Source: Candidatus Kapaibacterium sp. (lineage in GTDB: Bacteria > Bacteroidota > Ignavibacteria > Kapaibacteriales > UBA2268). Taken from it: 55,398 nt of DNA. The position numbers and the translations under genes are program-made. The notes under the pieces are model-generated. The model saw only the letters and a program-made list of their open reading frames with translations. It was not told where the DNA came from and made no database searches. Position 1 is the first letter of the stretch. Every line of letters begins with the position of its first letter. The stretch spans positions 1 to 55,398 of the forward strand of contig CALKJQ010000060.1 of assembly GCA_937995785.1 (NCBI GenBank), read 5' to 3'. This document shows, piece after piece, positions 43,284-51,289 of this stretch.

Positions 43284-44381
43284 TTGAATATTTCCACTAA
43301 AACACCTGGAAAACTAATAATATTAGGCGAATATGCAGTGCTCGAGGGTGCACCCTCGCTTGTTGCCTCCACCAATAGATTTGCAAATGCAATTTTTAAA
43401 AAATCCGAGGACGGAGTGTTCAAAATTAAAGCTCCTTCCATCAATGTTCCTTTACTAAATTTTTTGATGGATGATGATGGCAAAGTGAAATTCATCGATA
43501 AATCCTTCGAAAAAGTAATGGAAAAACTCAGTTTATTTGTTGCAATATTCGAACATACAGCGCGAAAATTAACCGAAAAAGGAATAAAAATTCCACCATT
43601 AGAAATATTTTTGGATACTTACGATTTTTATTACACTCAGAGTTTATTGAAATTAGGCTTAGGTTCGAGTGCCGCAGTTACAGTATCGCTCATAACGGGG
43701 CTACTATCAGCAAATTTGGTCGACCCGAACGAAATATCACGCGAAACTATTTTGAAACTCGCAATGGATTCCCACAAAAAAGCACAAGGTAATATCGGAA
43801 GTGGTATCGATATCGTTACGGCAGTATATGGGGGCATTCTAAAATATCAAATAAAAAATAATGAAATAAGCTTTCAGAGATTGAAGATGCCCGAAAACTT
43901 ATATTATTTAACGGTTTGGTCAGGTAAATCAGCCTCGACAACAGGTTATGTGAAAAAATTCTATGACTATAAAAAACAAAGTCCCAATGAGTTTCGGCAA
44001 TTAGTCCACAGAATGACCATAACTTCGAGCGAAGGAATAGAAGCTTTCGAAAATCAAGATTTGGATATTTTCCTAAAAAAATACGACGAGTATTATCACC
44101 TACTTCATTCGTTAAATCATAATTTGTCGATACCCGTAATTACTAACGAACATCGATTAATCCACGAAGTTTGCCATAGCAATGGAGTTGTTTATAAATC
44201 CTCGGGTGCAGGCGGAGGCGATCTGGGAATTGCTTTTTCTACCTCAAAAGAAAAGCTGGATTTAGTTGCAAGTGAATTAAAATCGCTAAATTTCGATACT
44301 TTAGAAATTGAGTTCGGAGCCGATGGTATCAACGAAGAAATTCCTCTAAGAGAAGAATATGCCAAATTCTCGTATTCCTAA
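43284..44381 (+). CDS. mvaK2: Phosphomevalonate kinase
   Basis: Phosphorylates 5-phosphomevalonate to the diphosphate used by MvaD. The 365-residue GHMP kinase has TPGKLIILGEYAVLEGAPSLV at the N-terminus, LGLGSSAAVTVSLITGL, AQGNIGSGIDIVTAVYGG and SSGAGGGDLGIAFS, which fit PMK rather than mevalonate kinase. The start must be TTG at 43284: the codon before it is the mvaD stop in the same frame, and the conserved N-terminal strand starts seven residues later. It overlaps the HMGR-MVK gene by 23 bases. Confidence 0.93.
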   Translation: MNISTKTPGKLIILGEYAVLEGAPSLVASTNRFANAIFKKSEDGVFKIKAPSINVPLLNFLMDDDGKVKFIDKSFEKVMEKLSLFVAIFEHTARKLTEKGIKIPPLEIFLDTYDFYYTQSLLKLGLGSSAAVTVSLITGLLSANLVDPNEISRETILKLAMDSHKKAQGNIGSGIDIVTAVYGGILKYQIKNNEISFQRLKMPENLYYLTVWSGKSASTTGYVKKFYDYKKQSPNEFRQLVHRMTITSSEGIEAFENQDLDIFLKKYDEYYHLLHSLNHNLSIPVITNEHRLIHEVCHSNGVVYKSSGAGGGDLGIAFSTSKEKLDLVASELKSLNFDTLEIEFGADGINEEIPLREEYAKFSYS

Positions 44382-46599
44382 TTTTTATAAATTTTCTATA
44401 TTTCAGCGTTACGATATCCTTCGCGAAAATGGATTTATCGAGCAACAGGATATTAAGGACATTATCGAAGAAAAATACGAACTAACCGACGAACAAGCCA
44501 ACAAAATGATAGAAAATGTGATTTCTACATTTTCACTACCAATGGGATTGGCTCTGAATATGCAAGTAAATGGGAAAGACTATGCCGTTCCAATGGTAGT
44601 CGAGGAACCATCGATTGTTGCGGCGTTGAGTTCGGCTGCCAAGATTGTTCGCGAATCGGGCGGGTTTAGTGCCGAAAGCACTCGTCCCGTGCTAATAGGT
44701 CAGGTTTTATTGCTAAATGCAGAACATTCCACCAAGTCGAAACAGGCAGTAATACAACACAAAGACGAGATATTGGCATTAGCAAATTATTTGCAACCAA
44801 ATATGTATTCTCGTGGTGGGGGAGCAATCGATTTGGACGTAAGGATATTGCCCAATCCGAACGATACGGGTGATATGATTGTAGTGCACATATATGTTGA
44901 TACTTGCGATGCGATGGGCGCCAATATGGTGAATAGTATTTGCGAGGGTATCGCACCTTTGCTCGAAAAGATATCAGGAGCTAAGTCGTTTATGCGAATT
45001 TTGTCGAATTTACACGACAATTCTATTGCTCGTGCAAAGTGCGTTATTCCACCACAATTGCTCAACGATGGAAAATACGATGGCAAGGAATTAATCGACG
45101 GGATAATTATTGCAAATCAATTTGCAATAATGGACCCATATCGAGCCGCAACCCATAACAAAGGTATTATGAATGGAATAGACCCATTAGCAATAGCAAC
45201 GGGGAATGATTGGCGTGCCATCGAGGCTGGAGTTCACGCCTTTGCTTCGAGAACGGGTAGATATATTTCCCTCACAAATTGGCATAGGGACGCTAATGGC
45301 AATTTAGTCGGGTCAATCGAGATACCATTAAAGGTTGGAATAGTTGGTGCTCCTCTGCAATCCAATCCAAAGATTAAGTTGGTCCATAAAATTTTAGGTA
45401 TAAAATCCGCAAACGAATTGATGGAATTGATGGCGGCTGTGGGATTGGCTCAGAATTTTTCGGCAATTAAAGCATTGGTAAGCGAGGGAATTCAACGTGG
45501 CCATATGAGCTTGCATGCGCGTTCGGTTGCCAAAGCTGCGGGCGTTAGCGAAAAGTATTTTGATATCGTTGTCGATGAATTAATCAAATTAGGAGATATT
45601 AAAATTAGAACAGCTCAAGATATTGAACAAAAATTACAAAACAATAAAATGGTAATAGAAGAAAAAAAGGAAGAACAAAATCTGCATTCAGGCTATGGGA
45701 AAGTGATTTTATTTGGCGAACACGCAGTTGTGTATGGTTCGAATGCTATTGCAGCACCAATACCCTATGCTATAAAATCCAAAGTGGAACCATCACAGAA
45801 TGGGACCCGCATAGTTATTCCTCGTTGGGGGGTGGAATTTGATTTATTTAAGAAAACCAAAGATACCAACTCATTAATTCAATCTGCCGAGTTAATTATA
45901 ACAAAATTGGGATTGGACAAAACACCGCTCCAAATTTTGGTTTTTCCAGGAATTCCGCGTGCAATGGGTTTGGGTGGTTCGGCGGCTCTGGCTGTATCAA
46001 TAATTAGGGCATTGTCGCATTTTGCAAGTAAAAATCTATCGGACGAACAAATAAACGAAATTGCCTATGAATCCGAAAAATTGGTTCACGGCACTCCGTC
46101 GGGAATCGACAATACTATGGCTACTTATGGCAAATTAATCAGATACAAAAAGGATGCCCAACCAAAAACGCAATTAATCGACTTGAAAAATCCACTTCCA
46201 ATTGTTATTGGATTGAGCGGCACCGAAGGTTTAACCTTAAAAATGGTACGAATGGTACGCGAAGGTTGGTTAAAAAATCGAAATCACTATGATACAATTT
46301 TCAATCAAATCAATCAAATATCATTGGAAGCAATCGAGGCATTCGAAAATTACGACTTGGAAAAATTAGGTTATTTAATGAATCTAAACCACGGATTTCT
46401 GAATGCGTTGCAAGTATCCACTCAAGAATTGGAGGAAATGATTGCAATAGCTCGTCGCAATGGTGCATTGGGTGCAAAACTCACCGGTGGAGGTGGTGGC
46501 GGTGCAATGATAGCATTATGTCCCGATCACCGAAACGAAGTTGTCCAATCACTAAACAATTCTGGTTACCATACTATAGTAACTGATATTACAAATTAA
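44359..46599 (+). CDS. Fusion of class II HMG-CoA reductase and mevalonate kinase
   Basis: One 746-residue ORF for two successive steps: HMG-CoA to mevalonate, then mevalonate to 5-phosphomevalonate. Residues about 1-425 are a class II reductase that aligns with Pseudomonas mevalonii MvaA from the start (SRIPNFYKFS): EEPSIVAAL (Glu), DAMGANMVN, THNKGIMNGIDPLAIATGNDWRA (Lys, Asp) and RGHMSLHAR (His) keep the catalytic set. A charged linker (about 425-450, NNKMVIEEKKEEQ) leads to mevalonate kinase: GYGKVILFGEHAVVYG, MGLGGSAALAVS, HGTPSGIDNTMATYG and GAKLTGGGGGGAMIAL. No stop or frame change separates the halves. An internal ATG in the linker could also yield free kinase. Both classes are usually separate proteins. 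Confidence 0.93.
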   Translation: MPNSRIPNFYKFSIFQRYDILRENGFIEQQDIKDIIEEKYELTDEQANKMIENVISTFSLPMGLALNMQVNGKDYAVPMVVEEPSIVAALSSAAKIVRESGGFSAESTRPVLIGQVLLLNAEHSTKSKQAVIQHKDEILALANYLQPNMYSRGGGAIDLDVRILPNPNDTGDMIVVHIYVDTCDAMGANMVNSICEGIAPLLEKISGAKSFMRILSNLHDNSIARAKCVIPPQLLNDGKYDGKELIDGIIIANQFAIMDPYRAATHNKGIMNGIDPLAIATGNDWRAIEAGVHAFASRTGRYISLTNWHRDANGNLVGSIEIPLKVGIVGAPLQSNPKIKLVHKILGIKSANELMELMAAVGLAQNFSAIKALVSEGIQRGHMSLHARSVAKAAGVSEKYFDIVVDELIKLGDIKIRTAQDIEQKLQNNKMVIEEKKEEQNLHSGYGKVILFGEHAVVYGSNAIAAPIPYAIKSKVEPSQNGTRIVIPRWGVEFDLFKKTKDTNSLIQSAELIITKLGLDKTPLQILVFPGIPRAMGLGGSAALAVSIIRALSHFASKNLSDEQINEIAYESEKLVHGTPSGIDNTMATYGKLIRYKKDAQPKTQLIDLKNPLPIVIGLSGTEGLTLKMVRMVREGWLKNRNHYDTIFNQINQISLEAIEAFENYDLEKLGYLMNLNHGFLNALQVSTQELEEMIAIARRNGALGAKLTGGGGGGAMIALCPDHRNEVVQSLNNSGYHTIVTDITN

Positions 46600-46615
46600 T
46601 GTTTATATTTGCATT

Positions 46616-47197
46616 ATGGAAAAATCACTACATTCCGACCAAAACAACAGAATCGTATCATTTGTCGATGAGCCATTAATATTGGTTGACGAAAACGATG
46701 TTGAGATTGGTTACGAAAGCAAAGACAAGTGCCACCAAGGAAATGGCATATTGCACCGTGCATTCTCTATTTTTTTGTTCAACAGCAATCACGAATTACT
46801 TTTTCAAAAACGTTCCGACGATAAATTACTTTGGGGAGGGTATTGGTCTAATACCGTTTGCAGCCATCCACGCAAAGGCGAAACTATCGAAGTTGCCACA
46901 CAAAGAAGATTGATGGACGAAATGGGTGTGGAAGCCGAGTTGCAATTTCTATTTAAATTTCAATATCAGGCAAAGTTCAAACAAATCGGTTCCGAAAATG
47001 AATTGTGCTATGTTTTTATCGGTAAGCACGATGGACCTTATCATCCCAATCCCAACGAAATAAAAGATTTAATGTTTATTCCTTTCGATAAAATCGAGGA
47101 AGAACTCAAACGGAATGGAAAATTCTACACGCCGTGGTTCAAAATCGAATACCAAAGAATGTTAGAAGAATTTCGAGAACAAGTATATTCATTGTAA
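46616..47197 (+). CDS. idi: Isopentenyl-diphosphate delta-isomerase, type I
   Basis: Interconverts IPP and DMAPP, completing the lower mevalonate route. The 193-residue Nudix-fold enzyme shows KCHQGNGILHRAFSIFLFN (metal histidines), GGYWSNTVCSHPRKGE (catalytic Cys) and SENELCYVFIGKHDG (catalytic and metal glutamates). It is type I and needs no flavin, unlike the Fni enzyme of many mevalonate-using bacteria. It starts 16 bases after the fusion gene. A TATATTTG box four bases before the ATG would give a leaderless mRNA, so operon expression is more likely. Confidence 0.96.
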   Translation: MEKSLHSDQNNRIVSFVDEPLILVDENDVEIGYESKDKCHQGNGILHRAFSIFLFNSNHELLFQKRSDDKLLWGGYWSNTVCSHPRKGETIEVATQRRLMDEMGVEAELQFLFKFQYQAKFKQIGSENELCYVFIGKHDGPYHPNPNEIKDLMFIPFDKIEEELKRNGKFYTPWFKIEYQRMLEEFREQVYSL

Positions 47198-47215
47198 GTT
47201 CCAATTCCATTTTCA

Positions 47216-47245
47216 TTTGCTATTTATTCATTTATTCTTAATTTG
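47216..47245 (+). promoter_or_regulatory. Weak candidate promoter for the glycosyltransferase gene
   Basis: TTTG (47216-47219), an 18-base spacer, then TTAATTTG (47238-47245), one base off TAnnTTTG, 22 bases before the TTG start. It sits in the 70-bp gap after idi, where a new transcript could begin. Confidence 0.35.
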
Positions 47246-47267
47246 CATTTTTTAATATTGCAAGCAT

Positions 47268-48455
47268 TTGAATATATTATTTCTTACGCCAAGATTACCA
47301 TATCCATTAATTGGTGGGGACCGAATTAAACCTTACCATTTACTTTCGCATCTTGCAAAGAATCATTCTGTTACTTTGGTATCGTTTTACCAAGGCAAAC
47401 ATGATTGGCGACAATACCAAAAGGAGTTAGAAAAATTGGGCATTGAGGTTTTTATTTTACCCTTAAACCCCATTAAAGCAGGTTTGAGCTGCTTGTTTCG
47501 GATTTATCAATTGAAACCTCTTGAGATTTTATATTATTTGCAATCTGAGTACCATAAATTGGTGAACGAACTGCTTACGACTCGAAAATATGATATTGGT
47601 TTTTCATTTTTTATGAGAACAGCCGAATATCTAAAAAAAGCAGACATCCCAAAAGTACTTATTGCCGAAGACTGCCGAGTTCTCTATCAATATCGATCGT
47701 TTAAAGAAAGCAAAAGTATCCCCCAAAAAGCAATCCGATTGTACGAGCACCTAACTCTCAAACTTTACGAACCCAAAACTATGAAGTATTTCGACCGCGA
47801 TACATTTGTATCAACCGAAGATATCGATTATATGAAATCTGTATTGCCATTAGACACTTATCGGTTGATTACAAATGGAACAGAAGTAGATAAATTTGTT
47901 CCCGATGATTTTTCCAAGCGTCACACCATACTTTTCACGGGAAATTTAGGATTGTGGGCAAACAGAATGATGATGGATAGAATTATTTATTCTATTTTTC
48001 CCGCTATCAAAAAAGCAGTTCCCAATGCAACCTTAACTTTTGTTGGTGCAAGAGCCCCCGAATACGTAAAAGAATTGCATCAAAGCGGTTTTCTAACATT
48101 ATACGAAAATGTTCCCGATTTCGTCCCATATTTGCAACAAGCCAGATTATTCCTTCATCCTCATTTGGGTGCCTCGGGAATACAAAATAAATTGCTCGAA
48201 GCAATGAGTGCTGGTTGCCCCGTAGTAACCACTCATTCGGGAAATCAGGGAATACACGGTGTTCATAACGAGCATTTGATGATAGGTGTGGAAGACGAGG
48301 AAATAATAGAACATTCTATCGATTTATTGACCAACGAAGCCAAAGCCCGTAAAATATCCGAAAATGCGCGTCAGTTAATAGTAAACAATCATTCCTGGCA
48401 AAGGGTGTTCAACGACCTCGACAAATTGATAGACGAGGTTCTAAATGCCAAATAA
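47268..48455 (+). CDS. GT4-type (GT-B fold) glycosyltransferase
   Basis: Transfers a sugar from a nucleotide donor, probably in lipopolysaccharide or exopolysaccharide assembly. The 395-residue protein has a Rossmann-type acceptor half (NILFLTPRLPYPLIGGDRIKPYHLLSHLA) and a donor half with ILFTGNLG, VTFVGA-like TFVGARAPEYV, VPDFVPYLQQARLFLHPHLGASGIQNKLLEAMSAGCPVV and the C-terminal cap, the layout of GT4 enzymes. The N-terminal motif resembles glycosyltransferases of exosortase-linked exopolysaccharide clusters, but no such cluster is here. The start is TTG (no ATG before the first strand). It overlaps the HAD gene by 11 bases. Confidence 0.88.
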   Translation: MNILFLTPRLPYPLIGGDRIKPYHLLSHLAKNHSVTLVSFYQGKHDWRQYQKELEKLGIEVFILPLNPIKAGLSCLFRIYQLKPLEILYYLQSEYHKLVNELLTTRKYDIGFSFFMRTAEYLKKADIPKVLIAEDCRVLYQYRSFKESKSIPQKAIRLYEHLTLKLYEPKTMKYFDRDTFVSTEDIDYMKSVLPLDTYRLITNGTEVDKFVPDDFSKRHTILFTGNLGLWANRMMMDRIIYSIFPAIKKAVPNATLTFVGARAPEYVKELHQSGFLTLYENVPDFVPYLQQARLFLHPHLGASGIQNKLLEAMSAGCPVVTTHSGNQGIHGVHNEHLMIGVEDEEIIEHSIDLLTNEAKARKISENARQLIVNNHSWQRVFNDLDKLIDEVLNAK

Positions 48456-48978
48456 AGCTGTCTTTTTCGATAGAGATGGCATTGTTAATCATCGAAAAAT
48501 CAATGATTATATAAAAACGATTGAAGAATTTCATTTTATTCCTGCGTTTTTCGAAACTTTTAAAATAGCCAAAAGCAATGGCTATCTTGCTTTTTTGGTA
48601 ACTAACCAACAAGGAATAGGCAAAGGGCTTTATTCCATAACCGACCTTGCAATCATTCATAATTATATGCAAGATAAATTGCTAAAGCAAACTGGTTTTA
48701 AGTTCGATGATATAGCATTTTGCCCTTCGTTGCACGAAGTTAATGATTTTAGGCGTAAACCCAACCCAGGGATGCTATTAGAATTTATCGAAAAATACGA
48801 TTTAGATATCGATAAGTGTTGGATGATTGGCGATTCGGAATCCGATATATTGGCTGCCGAAAATGCAGAAATTAAATCAATCCTTATAAGAGATAGTTTT
48901 AATCGGTGCAATCCAACACTGAGATTTGATAGTTTAGAAAAATTAAACAAAGTGTTTTCTCAAATTTTATCGATATAA
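48445..48978 (+). CDS. HAD-family phosphatase, GmhB/HisB-N-like
   Basis: A 177-residue HAD hydrolase of the histidinol-phosphatase/heptose-bisphosphatase group: FFDRDGIVN (nucleophile D9 and acid D11), VTNQQGIGKG, RRKPNPGML (motif III Lys) and MIGDSESDILAAENA. GmhB removes the 7-phosphate of heptose bisphosphate for LPS heptose, which fits the neighbouring glycosyltransferase. However, the usual zinc loop Cys-x-His...Cys-x-Cys is reduced to FCPSLHEVNDFRRK, lacking the last two cysteines, so substrate may differ. It ends with TAA directly followed in the same frame by the TTG of the ClC gene. Confidence 0.85.
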   Translation: MPNKAVFFDRDGIVNHRKINDYIKTIEEFHFIPAFFETFKIAKSNGYLAFLVTNQQGIGKGLYSITDLAIIHNYMQDKLLKQTGFKFDDIAFCPSLHEVNDFRRKPNPGMLLEFIEKYDLDIDKCWMIGDSESDILAAENAEIKSILIRDSFNRCNPTLRFDSLEKLNKVFSQILSI

Positions 48979-51030
48979 TTGAATAAATCCAACAAAATAA
49001 CAATTGATTTAATCAATAAATTGACAGATATTTACAAGCAATTCGTAAATACAGAATATTTATTTCTTTTCACGCTGGCTACAATTCTCGGAATCATAAC
49101 TGGTTTTGCCGAAGTAGGATTAAAAATGTTGATAAAAGAGTTCTCCTATTTGTTTTTTCCGGGCGATGGTAAAGGTGTTTTGGAGCAAATTTCGAATTCA
49201 CCATGGTATTTGATTTTATTGATACCGACAATAGGATTATTAATTAGCAAATTCATTAATAATTTATTTAAGGATAAAACTCACACTCACGGGATTGCCA
49301 AAATAATAGAAAGTATTCTTGTAAATAGGGGTATAATAAAACCATTTGTTCCGATTGTAAAAGCAATAAATTCTGCGATAACTATTGGAATGGGGGGGTC
49401 GGTGGGACCCGAAGGACCTGCCGCCTATTTAGGAGCAGGATTAGGTTCGGGTATCGGTCAGTTGTTCAAAGTTAATAGTCAACGAATAAGAACATTGGTG
49501 GCTGCAGGTGCGGGAGCCGGTATTGCAGCGGCATTCAATGCTCCAATTGCTGGAGCATTGTTCGCTGTCGAGATTATTTTGATGGAATTTAAATTCCATC
49601 AATTTTCGGTGATAGTTATTGCTGCGGTTATGGCAACCTTTGTGTCGCGTTCATTGATGGGCGATTTTGCCGAATTCCAATCAATAGAATTTACATTGAA
49701 AAATGGATTTGAGTTTATTTTCTTTATTCTTCTTGGATTGGCAAGTGGGTTTGTGTCATGGTTGTTTATTCAATCAATAAACTGGCTTGAGAAATTCTAT
49801 CGGGCAAATAAGTTTGCTTCATCGATTTATGGAACGATGTTATCGGGATTGCTTTTGGGTGCGATTGGATTGTTCATACCATACACACTTGGAACTGGCT
49901 ACGAGACAATAGATTTAGCAATATCCAATAATCTTTTGTGGTATTTAGCATTTGCATTGATTTTCATCAAAATTATAACCACTGGACTAACATTGGCTGG
50001 AGGGGGCACTGGTGGGGTGTTTGCCCCAGCAATTGTGGTTGGTGCAACCCTTGGGATGACAATTGGTGTTGCATTTCATTGGCTATTTCCTTCATCCACC
50101 CCCCCAATAGGAGCTATGTCGATTGTTGGAGTTGCGGGGTTGCTTGCGGGAACAATGCATGCGCCTTTCACAGCAATAATCGTTGTGTTTGAATTAACAA
50201 AAAACCAAGATTTTATATTGCCAACAATGATAACATCCATTATAAGCGTAGCAATTACAAAAAAATTTGTAAAAGAATCAATTTATACAATTCCTATTGT
50301 ATTCAAAAATTCATTAATTAAGTATCGAAACGAAAGTAATTTACTCGATAATTTGTTCGTGAGCGATTATTATAAAACAGATTTCACGATAATATACGAA
50401 AACAGTAATTTAACAAGCGTAATAGAAACATTAATCAGAGATAAGCACCGTTCGATAGTTGTTTATGATTTGCAACAAAGATACTATGGATTAATAACAA
50501 TCGAAGTGATTAAAGAAATTTTATTGGACAAGGATATTTTAAAAGATATAATCATTGCAGGCGATATTGCTTTGCTTAATTTACCAAGGGTTAAAGAAAG
50601 TAATAGTATAAAAAAAGTATGGGAATTAATGAACAAGAATTCAATTGATGTACTTCCCGTTTTTTCGGAGGACAATGCTTTCGTTGGAATAATCGACAGA
50701 AAAACTGTTGACGAAGTCTATGCTGATGAATTATCAAAACTAAACATATCAGTCTCATTGGCATCGAATGTTACAAGTTCGCTTTCGGAAAATCTTGTTA
50801 ACTTGAGCAATGATGTAATTTTATCAGAAATTGATGTTCCAGAGCTATTTATTGGTAAATCAATCAAAGAATTAGATATAAGGAATCAGTTTAATGTCGA
50901 AATTATAATGATTAAGAAGTACAATAACGAACAGATAATGACTAATCCAAATTATATCCTACAAAGAAACGATAAGTTAATAATAACTACTAATAACATC
51001 AAACACATTAATAGATTAAAAGATTTATGA
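48979..51030 (+). CDS. ClC-family chloride channel/transporter with CBS pair and TrkA-C domain
   Basis: Inner-membrane Cl- channel or Cl-/H+ antiporter. Residues about 25-430 are the ClC core with the selectivity motifs GMGGSVGPEGPAAYLG (gating Glu in GPEGP), GAGAGIAAAFNAPIAGALFAVE and GGGTGGVFAPAIVVGA. Residues about 455-590 hold two CBS repeats (RSIVVYDLQQRYYGLITIEV; VLPVFSEDNAFVGIIDRKT). The last 75 residues resemble a TrkA-C/RCK-C domain (SEIDVPELFIGKSIKELDI, LQRNDKLIITTNN), suggesting nucleotide or ion control. The start is TTG abutting the HAD stop in the same frame; the next methionine is inside the first helix. Coupled translation is likely. Confidence 0.94.
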   Translation: MNKSNKITIDLINKLTDIYKQFVNTEYLFLFTLATILGIITGFAEVGLKMLIKEFSYLFFPGDGKGVLEQISNSPWYLILLIPTIGLLISKFINNLFKDKTHTHGIAKIIESILVNRGIIKPFVPIVKAINSAITIGMGGSVGPEGPAAYLGAGLGSGIGQLFKVNSQRIRTLVAAGAGAGIAAAFNAPIAGALFAVEIILMEFKFHQFSVIVIAAVMATFVSRSLMGDFAEFQSIEFTLKNGFEFIFFILLGLASGFVSWLFIQSINWLEKFYRANKFASSIYGTMLSGLLLGAIGLFIPYTLGTGYETIDLAISNNLLWYLAFALIFIKIITTGLTLAGGGTGGVFAPAIVVGATLGMTIGVAFHWLFPSSTPPIGAMSIVGVAGLLAGTMHAPFTAIIVVFELTKNQDFILPTMITSIISVAITKKFVKESIYTIPIVFKNSLIKYRNESNLLDNLFVSDYYKTDFTIIYENSNLTSVIETLIRDKHRSIVVYDLQQRYYGLITIEVIKEILLDKDILKDIIIAGDIALLNLPRVKESNSIKKVWELMNKNSIDVLPVFSEDNAFVGIIDRKTVDEVYADELSKLNISVSLASNVTSSLSENLVNLSNDVILSEIDVPELFIGKSIKELDIRNQFNVEIIMIKKYNNEQIMTNPNYILQRNDKLIITTNNIKHINRLKDL

Positions 51031-51045
51031 AAACGAACTATTTAT

Positions 51046-51089
51046 ACTACAAAAGTTACTACAAAAAGATAATTTTAATCACTACAAAA
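51046..51089. repeat. Three short direct repeats ACTACAAAA
   Basis: ACTACAAAA occurs at 51046-51054, 51058-51066 and 51081-51089, just after the ClC stop and about 100 bases before the candidate promoter of the next gene. Repeat spacing (12 and 23 bases) is close to one and two helical turns, so it could be a protein-binding site. No regulator is known. Confidence 0.4.
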
Positions 51090-51160
51090 ATGAATTAACG
51101 TTTCTTTTGTAAATATATATAATATAACTATTTAGAAGTAATGTTAAATATTCTTAATAA

Positions 51161-51190
51161 TTGTTATTTTGTGAAATCTTAGTATTTTTG
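51161..51190 (+). promoter_or_regulatory. Candidate Bacteroidota-type promoter for the IgGFc/ASH protein gene
   Basis: TTG (51161-51163), a 19-base spacer, then TATTTTTG (51183-51190), a full match to TTG-N17-23-TAnnTTTG. It predicts a leader of about 93 bases before the ATG at 51290, which has AAGGTG as an SD. The 259-bp region 51031-51289 holds no gene. Confidence 0.45.
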
Positions 51191-51289
51191 AAAAAACTTT
51201 GTAATAAATTCCTATTTTTTTTGTTAATATTATAGTTTAGAAAACGTACAAAATGCAAAAAGTATTAATTTTCAATAAAAAGGTGTAAT

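Noticed and set aside
46604-46611. TATATTTG promoter box for idi
   Set aside because: Only four bases before the ATG with no TTG upstream at the right distance; the gene follows the fusion gene by 16 bases in an operon.
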